Made by a program: the position numbers and the translations under genes. From Catellatospora vulcania (lineage in GTDB: Bacteria > Actinomycetota > Actinomycetes > Mycobacteriales > Micromonosporaceae), in the NCBI RefSeq assembly GCF_009720385.1, contig NZ_WARX01000017.1, forward strand, positions 248,001 through 312,000: a DNA stretch of 64,000 nt, given 5' to 3'. Within the stretch, counting starts at the first letter, position 1. The number at the start of each line of letters is the position of its first letter. Of this stretch, positions 1 to 11,085 are shown piece by piece. The notes under the pieces were generated by a model. It saw only the letters and a list, made by a program, of their open reading frames with translations, was not told where the DNA came from and did no database searches.

Positions 1-711
1 ACCGACGGCGCCGAGGGCAACTGGAACTCCGAGTACGACCTGGTCTCGGTGCGCCGCTCGACGAATGTGTGGATCGACCACAACACCTTCAGCGACGGCG
101 ACAACCCCGACAGCAACCAGCCGGTGTACTTCGGCCGCCCGTGGCAGGTGCACGACGGCGCGTGCGACATCACGCACACGTCCGACCTGGTCACCGTGTC
201 GGCGAACGTGTTCACCCACCACGACAAGACCATGCTCATCGGCTCCTCGGACACGGTCGGCCCGGACGTCGGCAAGCTGCGGGTCACCCTGCGGCACAAC
301 ATCTTCGACGGGGTCGGCCAGCGCGCGCCGCGCGTGCGGTTCGGGCAGGTCGACGTGTACAACAACACGTTCCGCGTCGCCGAGTTCTACGACTACAGCG
401 TCGGCCTGGGCATCCAGTCCGCGGTGTACCTGGAGAACAACTACTTCACGCTGACCGACGGCATCACCGCCGACCGGGTGCTGAAGGACTGGAAGGGCAC
501 CGCCGTCACCGAGCGCGGCAGCTTCGGCCGGGTCGGCGACACCCGCCCCGGCCCGCTGAACCTGCTGGCGGCGTACAACGAGGCCCACGACCCGGACTTC
601 GCCGCGGACGCGGGCTGGACGCCCACCCTGCGCGCGTACCAGCCGCTGCCCGGCTGGGCGGTACCGCTGGCCACGCTGCTCTCCGGCGCCGGACGGCTCG
701 GCGCCCGCTGA
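1..711 (+). CDS. Pectate lyase, PL1 family (5' end cut by window)
   Basis: The reading frame is already open at base 1, so the N-terminus lies outside the window; 236 residues are visible. The right-handed beta-helix signature of PL1 pectate lyases is clear: VWIDHNTFSDGD early, then HDKTMLIGSSD, LRHNIFDG and the APRVRFGQVDVYNN segment that holds the catalytic Arg region. PL1 enzymes cleave polygalacturonate by Ca-dependent beta-elimination outside the cell. No carbohydrate-binding module follows the catalytic domain. It is the first of four tandem PL1 genes, followed by a strong hairpin (715-753), so it is probably transcribed apart from the next three. A GTG at 49 could be mistaken for a start, but homology continues upstream of it. 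Confidence 0.9.
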   Translation, partial: TDGAEGNWNSEYDLVSVRRSTNVWIDHNTFSDGDNPDSNQPVYFGRPWQVHDGACDITHTSDLVTVSANVFTHHDKTMLIGSSDTVGPDVGKLRVTLRHNIFDGVGQRAPRVRFGQVDVYNNTFRVAEFYDYSVGLGIQSAVYLENNYFTLTDGITADRVLKDWKGTAVTERGSFGRVGDTRPGPLNLLAAYNEAHDPDFAADAGWTPTLRAYQPLPGWAVPLATLLSGAGRLGAR

Positions 712-714
712 CCC

Positions 715-753
715 GATGCCCGGCGGCCGGACCCTGCCCGGCCGCCGGGCATC
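715..753 (+). terminator. Perfect 16-bp stem hairpin after first pectate lyase
   Basis: GATGCCCGGCGGCCGG (715-730) pairs without mismatch with 738-753 across a 7-nt loop, starting 4 nt after the stop codon. There is no T-tract, as is common for actinobacterial terminators. Confidence 0.7.
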
Positions 754-868
754 GCAAGCCGGCGGTCCCGCTCACCGACGGCGTACAGAGCTCCCGCACC
801 CTGGTGGCGCCCTCCGGCACACCCGTGCCGGACCACCGGGTGCGGTTCCTCCCAAGGAGGTACCGCTC

Positions 869-2524
869 ATGTCCATCTCCATGCGCGCGGCTCCACGGCG
901 TCGCAGACTGGCTGCGGCGTTGGGCGCGGGCTTCACGGCCCTCGTCGTGGCGCTCGGGGCCACCCAGTTCGGCGGGACCGCCTACGCGGCGACGCTGTTC
1001 TCGGACGATTTCGAAGACGGCAACTCCACCGGCTGGTCCAAGTCCGGTGGCAGCTGGTCGGTGGTTGCCGACGGCAGCCAGGTATACCGGCAGACCAGCA
1101 CCGGGGCCGACGCCAAGGCCCAGGCGGGCTCGACCTGGACCGCCCAGTCCGTGTCGGCCCGGGTCAAGCCGATTGCCTTCGGCAACTCCTCGCGCTCGGT
1201 CGGCGTGGCCGCCCGGCTGCAGAGCCTGTCCAACTACTACTCGCTGGTGCTCACCGGCTCCGGCACGGCGCAACTGCGCCGCGTCTCCGGCGGCGGCGTC
1301 ACCACACTGGCCACCGCGACGGTCGCGGTGTCCCCGGGGACCTGGTACACGTTGCGGCTGGACGCGTTCGGCTCGGCGCTGACCGGGTTCGTGAACGGCA
1401 CGCAGGTCGCCACGGCCACCGACAGCACCTTCTCCTCCGGCAAGATCGGGCTGATGGCGTCGTACGCCAGCGTCTCGTTCGACGACGTGACCGTCACCGA
1501 CACGGCGGGGCCGGGCACGCCCAGCAGCCCGCCGCCGACTCCGACGGGGTCAGCACCCCCGCCCTCGCCGAGCAGCTCCCCACCGCCGCCCGGCACCTGC
1601 AACACCGGCGGCACCCCGGTCGGCTTCGCGGCCGTCAACGCCTGGGGCCGCAGCACCACCACCGGCGGCGCGGGCGGTCCGACCATCGAGGTCGACACCG
1701 CGGCCGAGCTGATCGCGGCGATCGCGCAGACCGGCCCGCTCAACATCTGCGTCAAGGGGCTGATCACGGTCCCGGCGGGCATGTACAACGTCAGCTCGCA
1801 CAAGTCGATCATCGGGGTCGGCTCCGGTTCCGGTATCACCGGCGGCGGCTTCAACATCGGCCTGACCATCGACGACGCGATCACGTCCCCGCCCGCGAAC
1901 GCGGTGCAGAACGTGATCATCCGCAACATGGTGTTCCGCAACGCCAGCGACGACTCGATCAACGTCCAGATGTTCTCGCACCACATCTGGCTCGACCACA
2001 ACGACCTGGCCCAGGGTTACGACGGTCTGATCGACGTCAAGCGCGGCTCGTCCTACGTGACCATCTCCTGGAACCACACCCACCACCACAGCAAGAACAT
2101 GCTGCTGGGCCGGGACGACGCCGACGACCTGCAGGACACCGGGCGGCTGAAGGTCAGCTACCACCACAACTGGTTCGACGAGACCCCGCAGCGCAACCCG
2201 CGGGTGCGCTACGGCGAGCCGGTGCACATCTACAACAACTACTACTTCCACAACACCGACGTCGGCGTGGCCTGCCAGACCGACGCCGGCTGCGTGGTCG
2301 AGGGCAACTACTTCGAGAGCGTCGAGGAGCCGATCTCGAACAGCTATGCAGGTCCGGGCGGTCGCTGCGTGGCTCGCAACAACATCTACACCGGCAACGA
2401 GCCCGGCGCCCCCGACTGCTCAGGCACCGTCGAGGAGCCCAGCGCCTACTACGGCTACGTGCTGGACAACCCCGCCGACGTCAAGGCCATCGTGATGGCC
2501 GGCGCCGGTGTCGGAAAGATCTGA
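869..2524 (+). CDS. Secreted pectate lyase PL1 with N-terminal LamG-like module
   Basis: 551 residues. The ATG at 869 is chosen over upstream in-frame starts because AAGGAGG (854-860) lies 8 nt before it and a signal peptide follows (RRRR, hydrophobic core, cleavage near AYA/AT at 40-41). Order: signal peptide 1-40; jelly-roll (LamG/concanavalin-like) module about 42-211, beginning ATLFSDDFEDGNSTGW; Pro/Ser linker about 213-243; PL1 beta-helix about 248-551 with HHIWLDHNDL, KNMLLGRDD and the NPRVRYGEPVHIYNNYY segment. Extracellular Ca-dependent pectate cleavage is expected. The N-terminal module probably binds polysaccharide, but that is inference. It is 12 nt upstream of a close paralogue, so the two are probably co-transcribed. 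Confidence 0.92.
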   Translation: MSISMRAAPRRRRLAAALGAGFTALVVALGATQFGGTAYAATLFSDDFEDGNSTGWSKSGGSWSVVADGSQVYRQTSTGADAKAQAGSTWTAQSVSARVKPIAFGNSSRSVGVAARLQSLSNYYSLVLTGSGTAQLRRVSGGGVTTLATATVAVSPGTWYTLRLDAFGSALTGFVNGTQVATATDSTFSSGKIGLMASYASVSFDDVTVTDTAGPGTPSSPPPTPTGSAPPPSPSSSPPPPGTCNTGGTPVGFAAVNAWGRSTTTGGAGGPTIEVDTAAELIAAIAQTGPLNICVKGLITVPAGMYNVSSHKSIIGVGSGSGITGGGFNIGLTIDDAITSPPANAVQNVIIRNMVFRNASDDSINVQMFSHHIWLDHNDLAQGYDGLIDVKRGSSYVTISWNHTHHHSKNMLLGRDDADDLQDTGRLKVSYHHNWFDETPQRNPRVRYGEPVHIYNNYYFHNTDVGVACQTDAGCVVEGNYFESVEEPISNSYAGPGGRCVARNNIYTGNEPGAPDCSGTVEEPSAYYGYVLDNPADVKAIVMAGAGVGKI

Positions 2525-2536
2525 GGAGGATCTTCC

Positions 2537-4138
2537 ATGCGACACGCGCACAGCCCGGGCGCGCACCGCGCCAGGCGAGCCGGTCTGGTGACCGCCGCCG
2601 CCACCGCAGCACTGGCCGTCGTGATGACGGCCCTGCTGAACCTGACCGGCGGCGTCGCCATGGCCGCCACGCTGTTCTCCGACAACTTCAACAGCGGATC
2701 GGCCACCGGCTGGTCCAAGTCCGGCGGTGACTGGTCCGTGGTCACCGACGGCAGCGGCACGTTCCAGCAGGGCAAGGTCGACAGCGAGCTGGCCCGCCAG
2801 TTCGCGGGCAGCACCTCGTGGACCAACTACACGGTCTCGGCGCGGGTGAAGCCGACCGGCTTCAGCGGCTCCGGCCGCTACGCCGCGCTCGGCGCCCGCT
2901 CCACCGGCTCGTCGACCCGCTACCAGGTGGCCCTGCTCAACTCGGGGCGGGCCGAACTGCAGGCGGTCAACGGCAGCAGCGTCACCGTGATCGGCGGCGT
3001 GAACCTGACCGTGAGCACCGGCACCTGGTACACCCTGCAGCTCACCGCCAGCGGGTCCACGCTGACCGGCTGGGTCAACGGCACGCAGGTCGGCTCGGGC
3101 ACGAACACCGCGTTCGGCTCGGGTCGGATCGTGCTGGTGACGTCGTACGCCACGGCCCGTTTCGACGACGTCGTGGTCTCCGACGCGGCGGGCCCCGCCC
3201 CGACCACCGGCGGCCCGCAGCCGTCGGCCTCGTCGTCACCGCAGCCCCCGTCGCCGTCCGTGCCCAGCAGCCCGCAGCCGCCGGTCACCGGGCTGGTCGG
3301 CTGGGCCACGGTCTCCGGCACCACCACCGGTGGCGCAGGCGGCAGCACGGTCAACGTGACCAGCGCGTCCCAGTTCCTCAGCGAGATCAACTCGTCGGGG
3401 ACGAAGACCATCACGTTCTCCGGCAGCTTCTCGCTCAGCGGCATGAACAAGGTCGCCTCGAACAAGACGATCCTGGGTGTCGGCTCCAACGCCACCCTGG
3501 TCGGCGGCGGCCTGACGCTGAGCAACGTCTCCAACGTCATCATCCGGAACATCAACTTCCGGGACTGGGACGACGACGCGATCAACGTCGAGACCAGCTC
3601 GCACCACGTGTGGATCGACCACAACAGCCTGACCAACGGCTACGACGGCGCGATCGACATCAAGCGCGGCTCCGACTACATCACGGTGTCGTGGAACCGG
3701 ATCTACGGCCACGACAAGAGCATGCTGCTCGGCCATAGTGACGACAACGGCAGCCAGGACATCGGCCACCTGCGCGTCACGTACCACCACAACTGGTTCG
3801 ACGGCTCCGGCACCCGCCACCCCCGCGTGCGCTTCGGCAACCCGGTGCACGTCTACAACAACTACTACAACGGCAACGAGTACGGCGTCGCCTCCACCTG
3901 CAACGCCGGCGTGCTGGTCGAGGGCAACTACTTCGAGAACGTCGACGAGCCGACCGCGGTCGGCTACGCCGACTCTCCGGTGGGCGCCATCGTCCAGCGC
4001 AACAACTACTTCGTCGGCTCCGGCAGCCCCGCCAGCGGCGGCGGCACCGTCAACAGCATCCCCTACTCCTACACCCTCCAATCGGCGAGCTCGATCAAAT
4101 CGATCGTGACCGCCTCCGCCGGCACCGGCCGCATCTGA
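2537..4138 (+). CDS. Secreted pectate lyase PL1 with N-terminal LamG-like module (paralogue 2)
   Basis: 533 residues. Start ATG at 2537 follows GAGGAGGA at the previous stop codon. Signal peptide about 1-43 (cleavage after AMA), LamG-like module about 44-215 (ATLFSDNFNSGSATGW), Ser/Pro/Gln linker about 218-252, then a PL1 beta-helix with HHVWIDHNSL, KSMLLGHSDD and HPRVRFGNPVHVYNNYY. Same architecture as the preceding gene, with conserved modules and a divergent linker, so the pair arose by duplication. Expected role is extracellular degradation of homogalacturonan. The 12-nt gap to the upstream gene indicates an operon; a palindromic repeat right after the stop probably ends the transcript. 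Confidence 0.92.
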   Translation: MRHAHSPGAHRARRAGLVTAAATAALAVVMTALLNLTGGVAMAATLFSDNFNSGSATGWSKSGGDWSVVTDGSGTFQQGKVDSELARQFAGSTSWTNYTVSARVKPTGFSGSGRYAALGARSTGSSTRYQVALLNSGRAELQAVNGSSVTVIGGVNLTVSTGTWYTLQLTASGSTLTGWVNGTQVGSGTNTAFGSGRIVLVTSYATARFDDVVVSDAAGPAPTTGGPQPSASSSPQPPSPSVPSSPQPPVTGLVGWATVSGTTTGGAGGSTVNVTSASQFLSEINSSGTKTITFSGSFSLSGMNKVASNKTILGVGSNATLVGGGLTLSNVSNVIIRNINFRDWDDDAINVETSSHHVWIDHNSLTNGYDGAIDIKRGSDYITVSWNRIYGHDKSMLLGHSDDNGSQDIGHLRVTYHHNWFDGSGTRHPRVRFGNPVHVYNNYYNGNEYGVASTCNAGVLVEGNYFENVDEPTAVGYADSPVGAIVQRNNYFVGSGSPASGGGTVNSIPYSYTLQSASSIKSIVTASAGTGRI

Positions 4139-4143
4139 TGAAA

Positions 4144-4189
4144 GGAAGGGCACCTTCACAACGCTCAGCGTTGTAGAAGGTGCCCTTCC
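4144..4189. repeat. Palindromic repeat family A, copy 1
   Basis: GGAAGGGCACCTTC (4144-4157) pairs perfectly with 4176-4189. A second stem lies inside (ACAACGCT / AGCGTTGT, 4158-4174), so the whole element is almost one palindrome. It starts 5 nt after the pectate lyase stop codon and could act as a terminator. Other copies: 5846, 6788, 24136, 29203. Confidence 0.85.
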
Positions 4190-4236
4190 CATCTCTGCAC
4201 CGCATTTGATCTGCCCGCACATGAACCGGAGGAGAG

Positions 4237-5829
4237 ATGACGATCCCGCACCGCCGGCGCACCGCACTCCTCGCCGGCACCATCGCCGCCGCCCTCGCCC
4301 TGGCGGTCGGCCTCACCACCGCCGCGTCCGCGGCGACCCTGTTCAGCGACGACTTCGAAGACGGCAACGCCACCGGCTGGAGCAGCTCGGGCGGCAGCTG
4401 GTCGGTCGTCACCGACGGCTCCCGCGCCTACCGCCAGAGCAGCACCAGCGCCGACGCGAAATCACTGTCCGGCACCGCCTCCTGGACCGACTACACGGTC
4501 TCGGCGCGGGTCAAGCCGATCGCGTTCGGCAACAGCACCCGCGCCACCGGCATCGCCGCGCGCGCGTCGAGCACGTCCAGCTTCTACTCGCTCGTGCTGG
4601 TCGGCGCGGGCCGGGCCGAGCTGCGCCGCACCAGCGGCGGCGGTGTGACGGTGCTGGCCCAGGCGGCCACCACGGTCAGCCCTGGCAGCTGGCACACCCT
4701 CGCCCTGCAGGTCACCGGTAGCACGCTGCGCGGCTCGGTCAACGGCACGCAGCTGGTCACCGCGACCGACGCGAGCTTCGGCACGGGCCGGATCGGGCTC
4801 GTCGGCTCGTACGCCAGCGCTGCCTTCGACGACGTCCAGGTCGTCACCGGCACCGGCCCTGATCCGTCACCGTCGACGCCTGCCTCACCGTCGGCCCCGG
4901 CCTCGCCGTCGCCGAGCACCAGCCCGCCGCCCCAGCCCCCGCCGGGCCAGGCCGACGGCTACGCCTCGGTGAACTCCCTCGGCCAGAACGGCACGTACGG
5001 CGGCGCGGGCGGGCAGACCGTCACCGTCACCAGCGCGGCGCAACTGGCCGACTACGCGGGACGGGCGGAGCCGTACATCATCATGGTCTCCGGCCGGATC
5101 TCGGTCAGCGGCATGATCACCGTGGTGGCGAACAAGAGCATCATCGGCGTCGGCGGCACCGCCGAGATCACCGGTGGTGGGTTGCAGATGGGCTCGACCA
5201 CCCGGCCCGGCAACAACGTCATCATCCGCAACATCACCTTCCGCGACGCGTCCGACGACTCGGTGAGCGTGCACAACGCCTCGCACCACGTGTGGATCGA
5301 CCACAATGAGTTCTGGCCGGGCTTCGACGGCTCGGTGGACGTGAAGCGGCAGTCGAACTTCGTCACCGTGTCGTGGAACGTCTTCCATGCCACCGACAAG
5401 TCCATGCTGCTCGGGCACTCCGACACGTTCCCCGACGACATCGGGCACCTGAAGGTGAGCTACCACCACAACCTGTTCGACGGCTCTAACCAGCGGCATC
5501 CGCGGGTGCGGTTCGGTGAGCCGGTGCACGTGTACAACAACTACTACCGCAACGTCGGGCTCTACGGCGTCGCGTCCACGGAGAACGCGGGCGTGGTCGT
5601 GGAGGGCAACTACTTCGAGAACGTGGCGTTCCCGTGCTACTCGACCAACGGGTACGCCGACAGCGCGCCCGGCCGCCTGGTCCAGCGCGCGAACGCGTTC
5701 GTCAACTCAGGGGCCTGTGAGGCGAACGGCACCGTGGCGGAGCCGGGCAGCTTCTACGGCTACACCCTCGACGCCGCCGCCACCGTCCCCGCCAAGGTCA
5801 CCGCCGGTGCCGGCGTCGGCCACCTGTAA
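4237..5829 (+). CDS. Secreted pectate lyase PL1 with N-terminal LamG-like module (paralogue 3)
   Basis: 530 residues. ATG at 4237 is preceded by GGAGGAG and opens a signal peptide (PHRRRT, hydrophobic stretch, cleavage near ASA/AT at 32-33). LamG-like module about 33-205 (ATLFSDDFEDGNATGW), a proline/serine linker about 206-243, then PL1 with HHVWIDHNEF, KSMLLGHSDTF and HPRVRFGEPVHVYNNYY. Third gene with this architecture in a row; sequence similarity suggests successive tandem duplication. It lies beyond repeat copy 1, so it may be transcribed separately. The final residues (GAGVGHL) resemble the ends of the other copies (GAGVGKI, SAGTGRI), so the end is natural. Confidence 0.92.
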   Translation: MTIPHRRRTALLAGTIAAALALAVGLTTAASAATLFSDDFEDGNATGWSSSGGSWSVVTDGSRAYRQSSTSADAKSLSGTASWTDYTVSARVKPIAFGNSTRATGIAARASSTSSFYSLVLVGAGRAELRRTSGGGVTVLAQAATTVSPGSWHTLALQVTGSTLRGSVNGTQLVTATDASFGTGRIGLVGSYASAAFDDVQVVTGTGPDPSPSTPASPSAPASPSPSTSPPPQPPPGQADGYASVNSLGQNGTYGGAGGQTVTVTSAAQLADYAGRAEPYIIMVSGRISVSGMITVVANKSIIGVGGTAEITGGGLQMGSTTRPGNNVIIRNITFRDASDDSVSVHNASHHVWIDHNEFWPGFDGSVDVKRQSNFVTVSWNVFHATDKSMLLGHSDTFPDDIGHLKVSYHHNLFDGSNQRHPRVRFGEPVHVYNNYYRNVGLYGVASTENAGVVVEGNYFENVAFPCYSTNGYADSAPGRLVQRANAFVNSGACEANGTVAEPGSFYGYTLDAAATVPAKVTAGAGVGHL

Positions 5830-5845
5830 GAGGAAGTCCCGCGAT

Positions 5846-5892
5846 GGAAGGGCACCTTCTTGGCCGCTGAACGTGGCGGAAGGTGCCCTTCC
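5846..5892. repeat. Palindromic repeat family A, copy 2
   Basis: GGAAGGGCACCTTC (5846-5859) pairs perfectly with 5879-5892; the spacer is of the second type (TTGGCCGCTGAACG...). It lies 16 nt after the stop of the third full-length pectate lyase and before a convergent gene, as a bidirectional terminator would. Confidence 0.85.
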
Positions 5893-5948
5893 CGACGCGG
5901 CTCCGCACCGACGTGCTCGGGTGTGTCGTCGGCACCTGCCGAACGCGC

Positions 5949-6425
5949 TCAGTGCTCCCAGGGCAGCTCGCGCGGTCGGCGGGACCAGCGTGGGCCGAGC
6001 TGCTCGGATTCGAAACGGGAGGTCCATCGCCGCCGCTCCGCGCCGCCGTCGAAGTCGGTCGCCGCATCGAACCGGCGATCGAGCGCGGCCAGCAGCGAGC
6101 CCAGTTCCCCCGAGGCGAGTTCCGGGTGGGCCTCGACCATCGTGCCCAGCGAGTCGCGGCTGGCCAGGTCGTTGAAGTAGAGGTCGATCAGGTAGCCGTC
6201 GTCGAGGCTGTCCTGCTCCAACCGGCGGATCAGGTGCTCCCAGAGCCGGAACCGGTTGCGTACCGAGTACTTCGGTTCGAGCAGCGCGGCGGCGAAACGG
6301 GGCGCCATGCCGGCGCGTTCGCGCTCCAGGCGCTCGGCGTCGATCCGCTCGATCGAGGCACGCTCCGCCGGGGTCAGGCGCGTCCAGGCGGTTTCCGTCG
6401 CGGGGGCGTCGTCGGCCCAGTTCAC
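5949..6425 (-). CDS. Hypothetical protein, paired with YbaB-like gene
   Basis: 158 residues, not recognised. The GTG start at 6425 overlaps the upstream gene's stop (GTGA, 6422-6425), so the two are translationally coupled. The protein is charged, mostly helical in appearance and soluble, with no signal peptide or membrane segment. A central stretch (FRLWEHLIRRLEQDSLDD) and a Trp/Arg-rich C-terminus (PRWSRRPRELPWEH) stand out. No catalytic motif is visible. Coupling to a YbaB/EbfC-like protein suggests the two products work together, perhaps as a complex, but the function is unknown. Confidence 0.6.
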   Translation of the reverse strand: MNWADDAPATETAWTRLTPAERASIERIDAERLERERAGMAPRFAAALLEPKYSVRNRFRLWEHLIRRLEQDSLDDGYLIDLYFNDLASRDSLGTMVEAHPELASGELGSLLAALDRRFDAATDFDGGAERRRWTSRFESEQLGPRWSRRPRELPWEH

Positions 6426-6694
6426 AGCTCGATCACGGTCCGCGACAGCTTCTCCAGCGACCAGCCGTGCACGCGGTCGTCGAGCTTCAGCGTGGTCAGC
6501 CGGCCGGAGTGGTCGACGGTCGCGGTCACCGACCCTTCGGCGACCGATGCGGTGGCGGCCAGCTCAGTCTGCCGCTGTGCCAGCTCGCGGGTGCGGGCCG
6601 CGCGGGCTTCGATCACCGCCTGCCAGCCGTCGATGCGCCGGGAGGCCTGCTCCGGATCACCGAACATCGCGTACCTGGGACCTGGCGCGCTCAT
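6422..6694 (-). CDS. YbaB/EbfC-like small protein
   Basis: 90 residues. The layout matches short actinobacterial YbaB/EbfC-family proteins: an N-terminal helix rich in Ala/Arg/Glu (IEARAARTRELAQRQTELAA), then a beta-strand section (GSVTATVDHSGRLTTLKLDD) and a C-terminal helix. Classical YbaB binds DNA as a dimer and sits beside recR/dnaX; here it does not, so it belongs to the stand-alone group whose role is unclear. ATG at 6694 has a GAGG 5 nt upstream. The stop overlaps the next gene's start. Assignment rests on the fold-like pattern rather than strong motifs. Confidence 0.6.
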   Translation of the reverse strand: MSAPGPRYAMFGDPEQASRRIDGWQAVIEARAARTRELAQRQTELAATASVAEGSVTATVDHSGRLTTLKLDDRVHGWSLEKLSRTVIEL

Positions 6695-6787
6695 CAGACC
6701 TCACGCGATCCCCCTCTACGCGTCGATGTGCCACTGCGGCAGCCTAACGCCACGCCCACCCGCTCCCGAAGTCCAATGAGGAGCGGA

Positions 6788-6829
6788 AAGGGCGCTTTCC
6801 ACAACGAAAGCGTCGTGGAAAGCGCCCTT
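6788..6829. repeat. Palindromic repeat family A, copy 3 (variant)
   Basis: AAGGGCGCTTTCCAC (6788-6802) pairs perfectly with GTGGAAAGCGCCCTT (6815-6829), with ACAACG in the spacer as in copy 1. It begins 6 nt after the GH9 stop codon (minus strand), a terminator position. The arm sequence has drifted together on both sides (CGCTTTC for CACCTTC), so pairing has been kept during change. Confidence 0.8.
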
Positions 6830-6835
6830 CGTCAT

Positions 6836-9796
<2,961 letters not shown>

Positions 9797-9859
9797 CTAT
9801 CGCAGTTCGCGGTGCGGTGGGTTAGTCAGGGCTTTCCTGTACGTTTCGGTCGACATCGA

Positions 9860-9873
9860 TGGAAGCGCTCCCA
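9860..9873. promoter_or_regulatory. LacI/CebR-type operator upstream of GH9
   Basis: TGGAAGCGCTCCCA differs at one base from the CebR box known in Streptomyces (TGGGAGCGCTCCCA). It lies about 150 nt before the GH9 start and just after the lacI stop. The inner part GAAGCGCT is shared with the two palindromes before the GH3 gene. A further palindrome, AACCGCGCGGTT, sits at 9893-9904. Confidence 0.65.
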
Positions 9874-9940
9874 CCTCTGTCAAGCACGATTTAACCGCGC
9901 GGTTGCCTTCTTGTGAAGCCCCGATTTCGGCGCGGTTCCC

Positions 9941-11014
9941 TTACCTGGTCACGACTCCGGTGCTCGCGCGCGGTGTCAGCATCGGCGGCAGCAGTGTCGT
10001 CGGCGGCACCGTTCGGTCGTCGAGCTTGCGCATCAGCAGCTCCACCGCCTGCCGGCCGACGTCCTCGGCCGGTATCTGCACCGAACTCAGCGCCGGTGAC
10101 GACCGCTCCGCCAGCTCGTCCGGGCAGATCGCCACCACGGAGACGTCCTCGGGCACCCGGCGGCCCAGCGCGCGCAGCGAGTGCAGCACGTGCGCCACCG
10201 CCGCCTCGTTGTGCACCACCAGCCCGGTCAGCCCCGGATGGTGGTCGAGCAGGTGCACCAGCGACTCGTGCACCGCCTCCGGATGCTCCTCGAACGGCTG
10301 CGCGTACGCCGTCAGCCGCAGCCGCTTCGCGGCCTCCACGAAGCCGTCCCGGGTGCGGTGGGCGAAGCCGGTGTCCCGGTCGTACACCACACGCGGCGCG
10401 CCGAGCAGCGCGATCTCCCGGTGGCCCAGCGCGGCCAGGTGCTCCACGCACACCGCGCCCGCCCGGTGGAAATCCAGGTCGACACAGGTCAGCCCGGCCG
10501 AGTCGGCGGGCAGCCCGATCAGGACGCTGGGCCGCTCCAGCCGCCGCAGCGTCGGCACCCGCGGATCGTGCATCTCCACGTCCATCAGCACCAGGCCGTC
10601 CACCATCGCGCCCGCGGCCACCCGGCGCAGCCCGGCCGGGCCCTCGTCCGCGGTCACCAGCAGCACGTCGTGGTGGTACTGCCGCGCGCTGGTCACCACC
10701 GCGGTGGCGAACTGCATCAGCACCGGCAGGTGCATGCCCTGCCGCAGCGGCAGCACCAGCGCGATCACGCTGGACCGGTTGCTGGCCAGCGAACGCGCAC
10801 CCGCGTGCGGGTGGAAGCCCAGCGCGCGGATGCTGGCGTGCACCCGGGCGCTGGTCGTGGCGGAGATGGCCCGCTTGCCGCTGAGCACGTACGACACCGT
10901 GCTGGTGGACACGCCCGCGTGCCGGGCCACATCGGCGATCGTCACCACGCTGTCGCGCTGGGACGACCGCCGCGGCCGGCTCCTCATCGGCGGCACCGGC
11001 ACCTCCCCGTTCAT
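9941..11014 (-). CDS. LacI-family transcriptional regulator
   Basis: 357 residues. A basic N-terminal tail (about 1-22) is followed by the LacI helix-turn-helix (VTIADVARHAGVSTSTVSYV) and hinge helix (ALGFHPHAGARSLAS), then a periplasmic-binding-protein-like effector domain (VIALVLPLRQG to the C-terminus). It probably responds to a cello- or xylo-oligosaccharide and represses the flanking GH3 and GH9 genes, whose upstream regions carry LacI-type palindromes. ATG at 11014 overlaps the stop of a 24-codon mini-ORF (ATGA), and its ribosome-binding site GAGGAG comes from a repeat described separately. The specific ligand is not deducible. Confidence 0.92.
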   Translation of the reverse strand: MNGEVPVPPMRSRPRRSSQRDSVVTIADVARHAGVSTSTVSYVLSGKRAISATTSARVHASIRALGFHPHAGARSLASNRSSVIALVLPLRQGMHLPVLMQFATAVVTSARQYHHDVLLVTADEGPAGLRRVAAGAMVDGLVLMDVEMHDPRVPTLRRLERPSVLIGLPADSAGLTCVDLDFHRAGAVCVEHLAALGHREIALLGAPRVVYDRDTGFAHRTRDGFVEAAKRLRLTAYAQPFEEHPEAVHESLVHLLDHHPGLTGLVVHNEAAVAHVLHSLRALGRRVPEDVSVVAICPDELAERSSPALSSVQIPAEDVGRQAVELLMRKLDDRTVPPTTLLPPMLTPRASTGVVTR

Positions 11015-11085
11015 GCCCGCTCCTCGCTGCGCTCGTCGCAGCCATGAAGATCTGGCGACATGATTCGCTCGCTCCGCTCGCTCAT
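11011..11085 (-). CDS. 24-residue mini-ORF bridging GH3 and lacI (MSERSE repeat)
   Basis: ATG at 11085 overlaps the GH3 stop (ATGA, 11082-11085) and its TGA overlaps the lacI start (ATGA, 11011-11014). The peptide begins MSERSERIMSPD and ends CDERSEERA. It is polar and repetitive, because the DNA itself is made of GAGCGNAGCGAG-type repeats. The last 23 nt contain the ribosome-binding site used by lacI. Whether the peptide has a function is unknown; its likely effect is to carry ribosomes from GH3 into lacI. Related copies lie before aroA (37466-37520) and after the sulfite reductase gene (54286-54354). Confidence 0.55.
   Translation of the reverse strand: MSERSERIMSPDLHGCDERSEERA

Noticed and set aside
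9893-9904. AACCGCGCGGTT as a second operator for GH9
   Set aside because: Short GC-rich palindromes are expected by chance in this DNA; no second copy near related genes.
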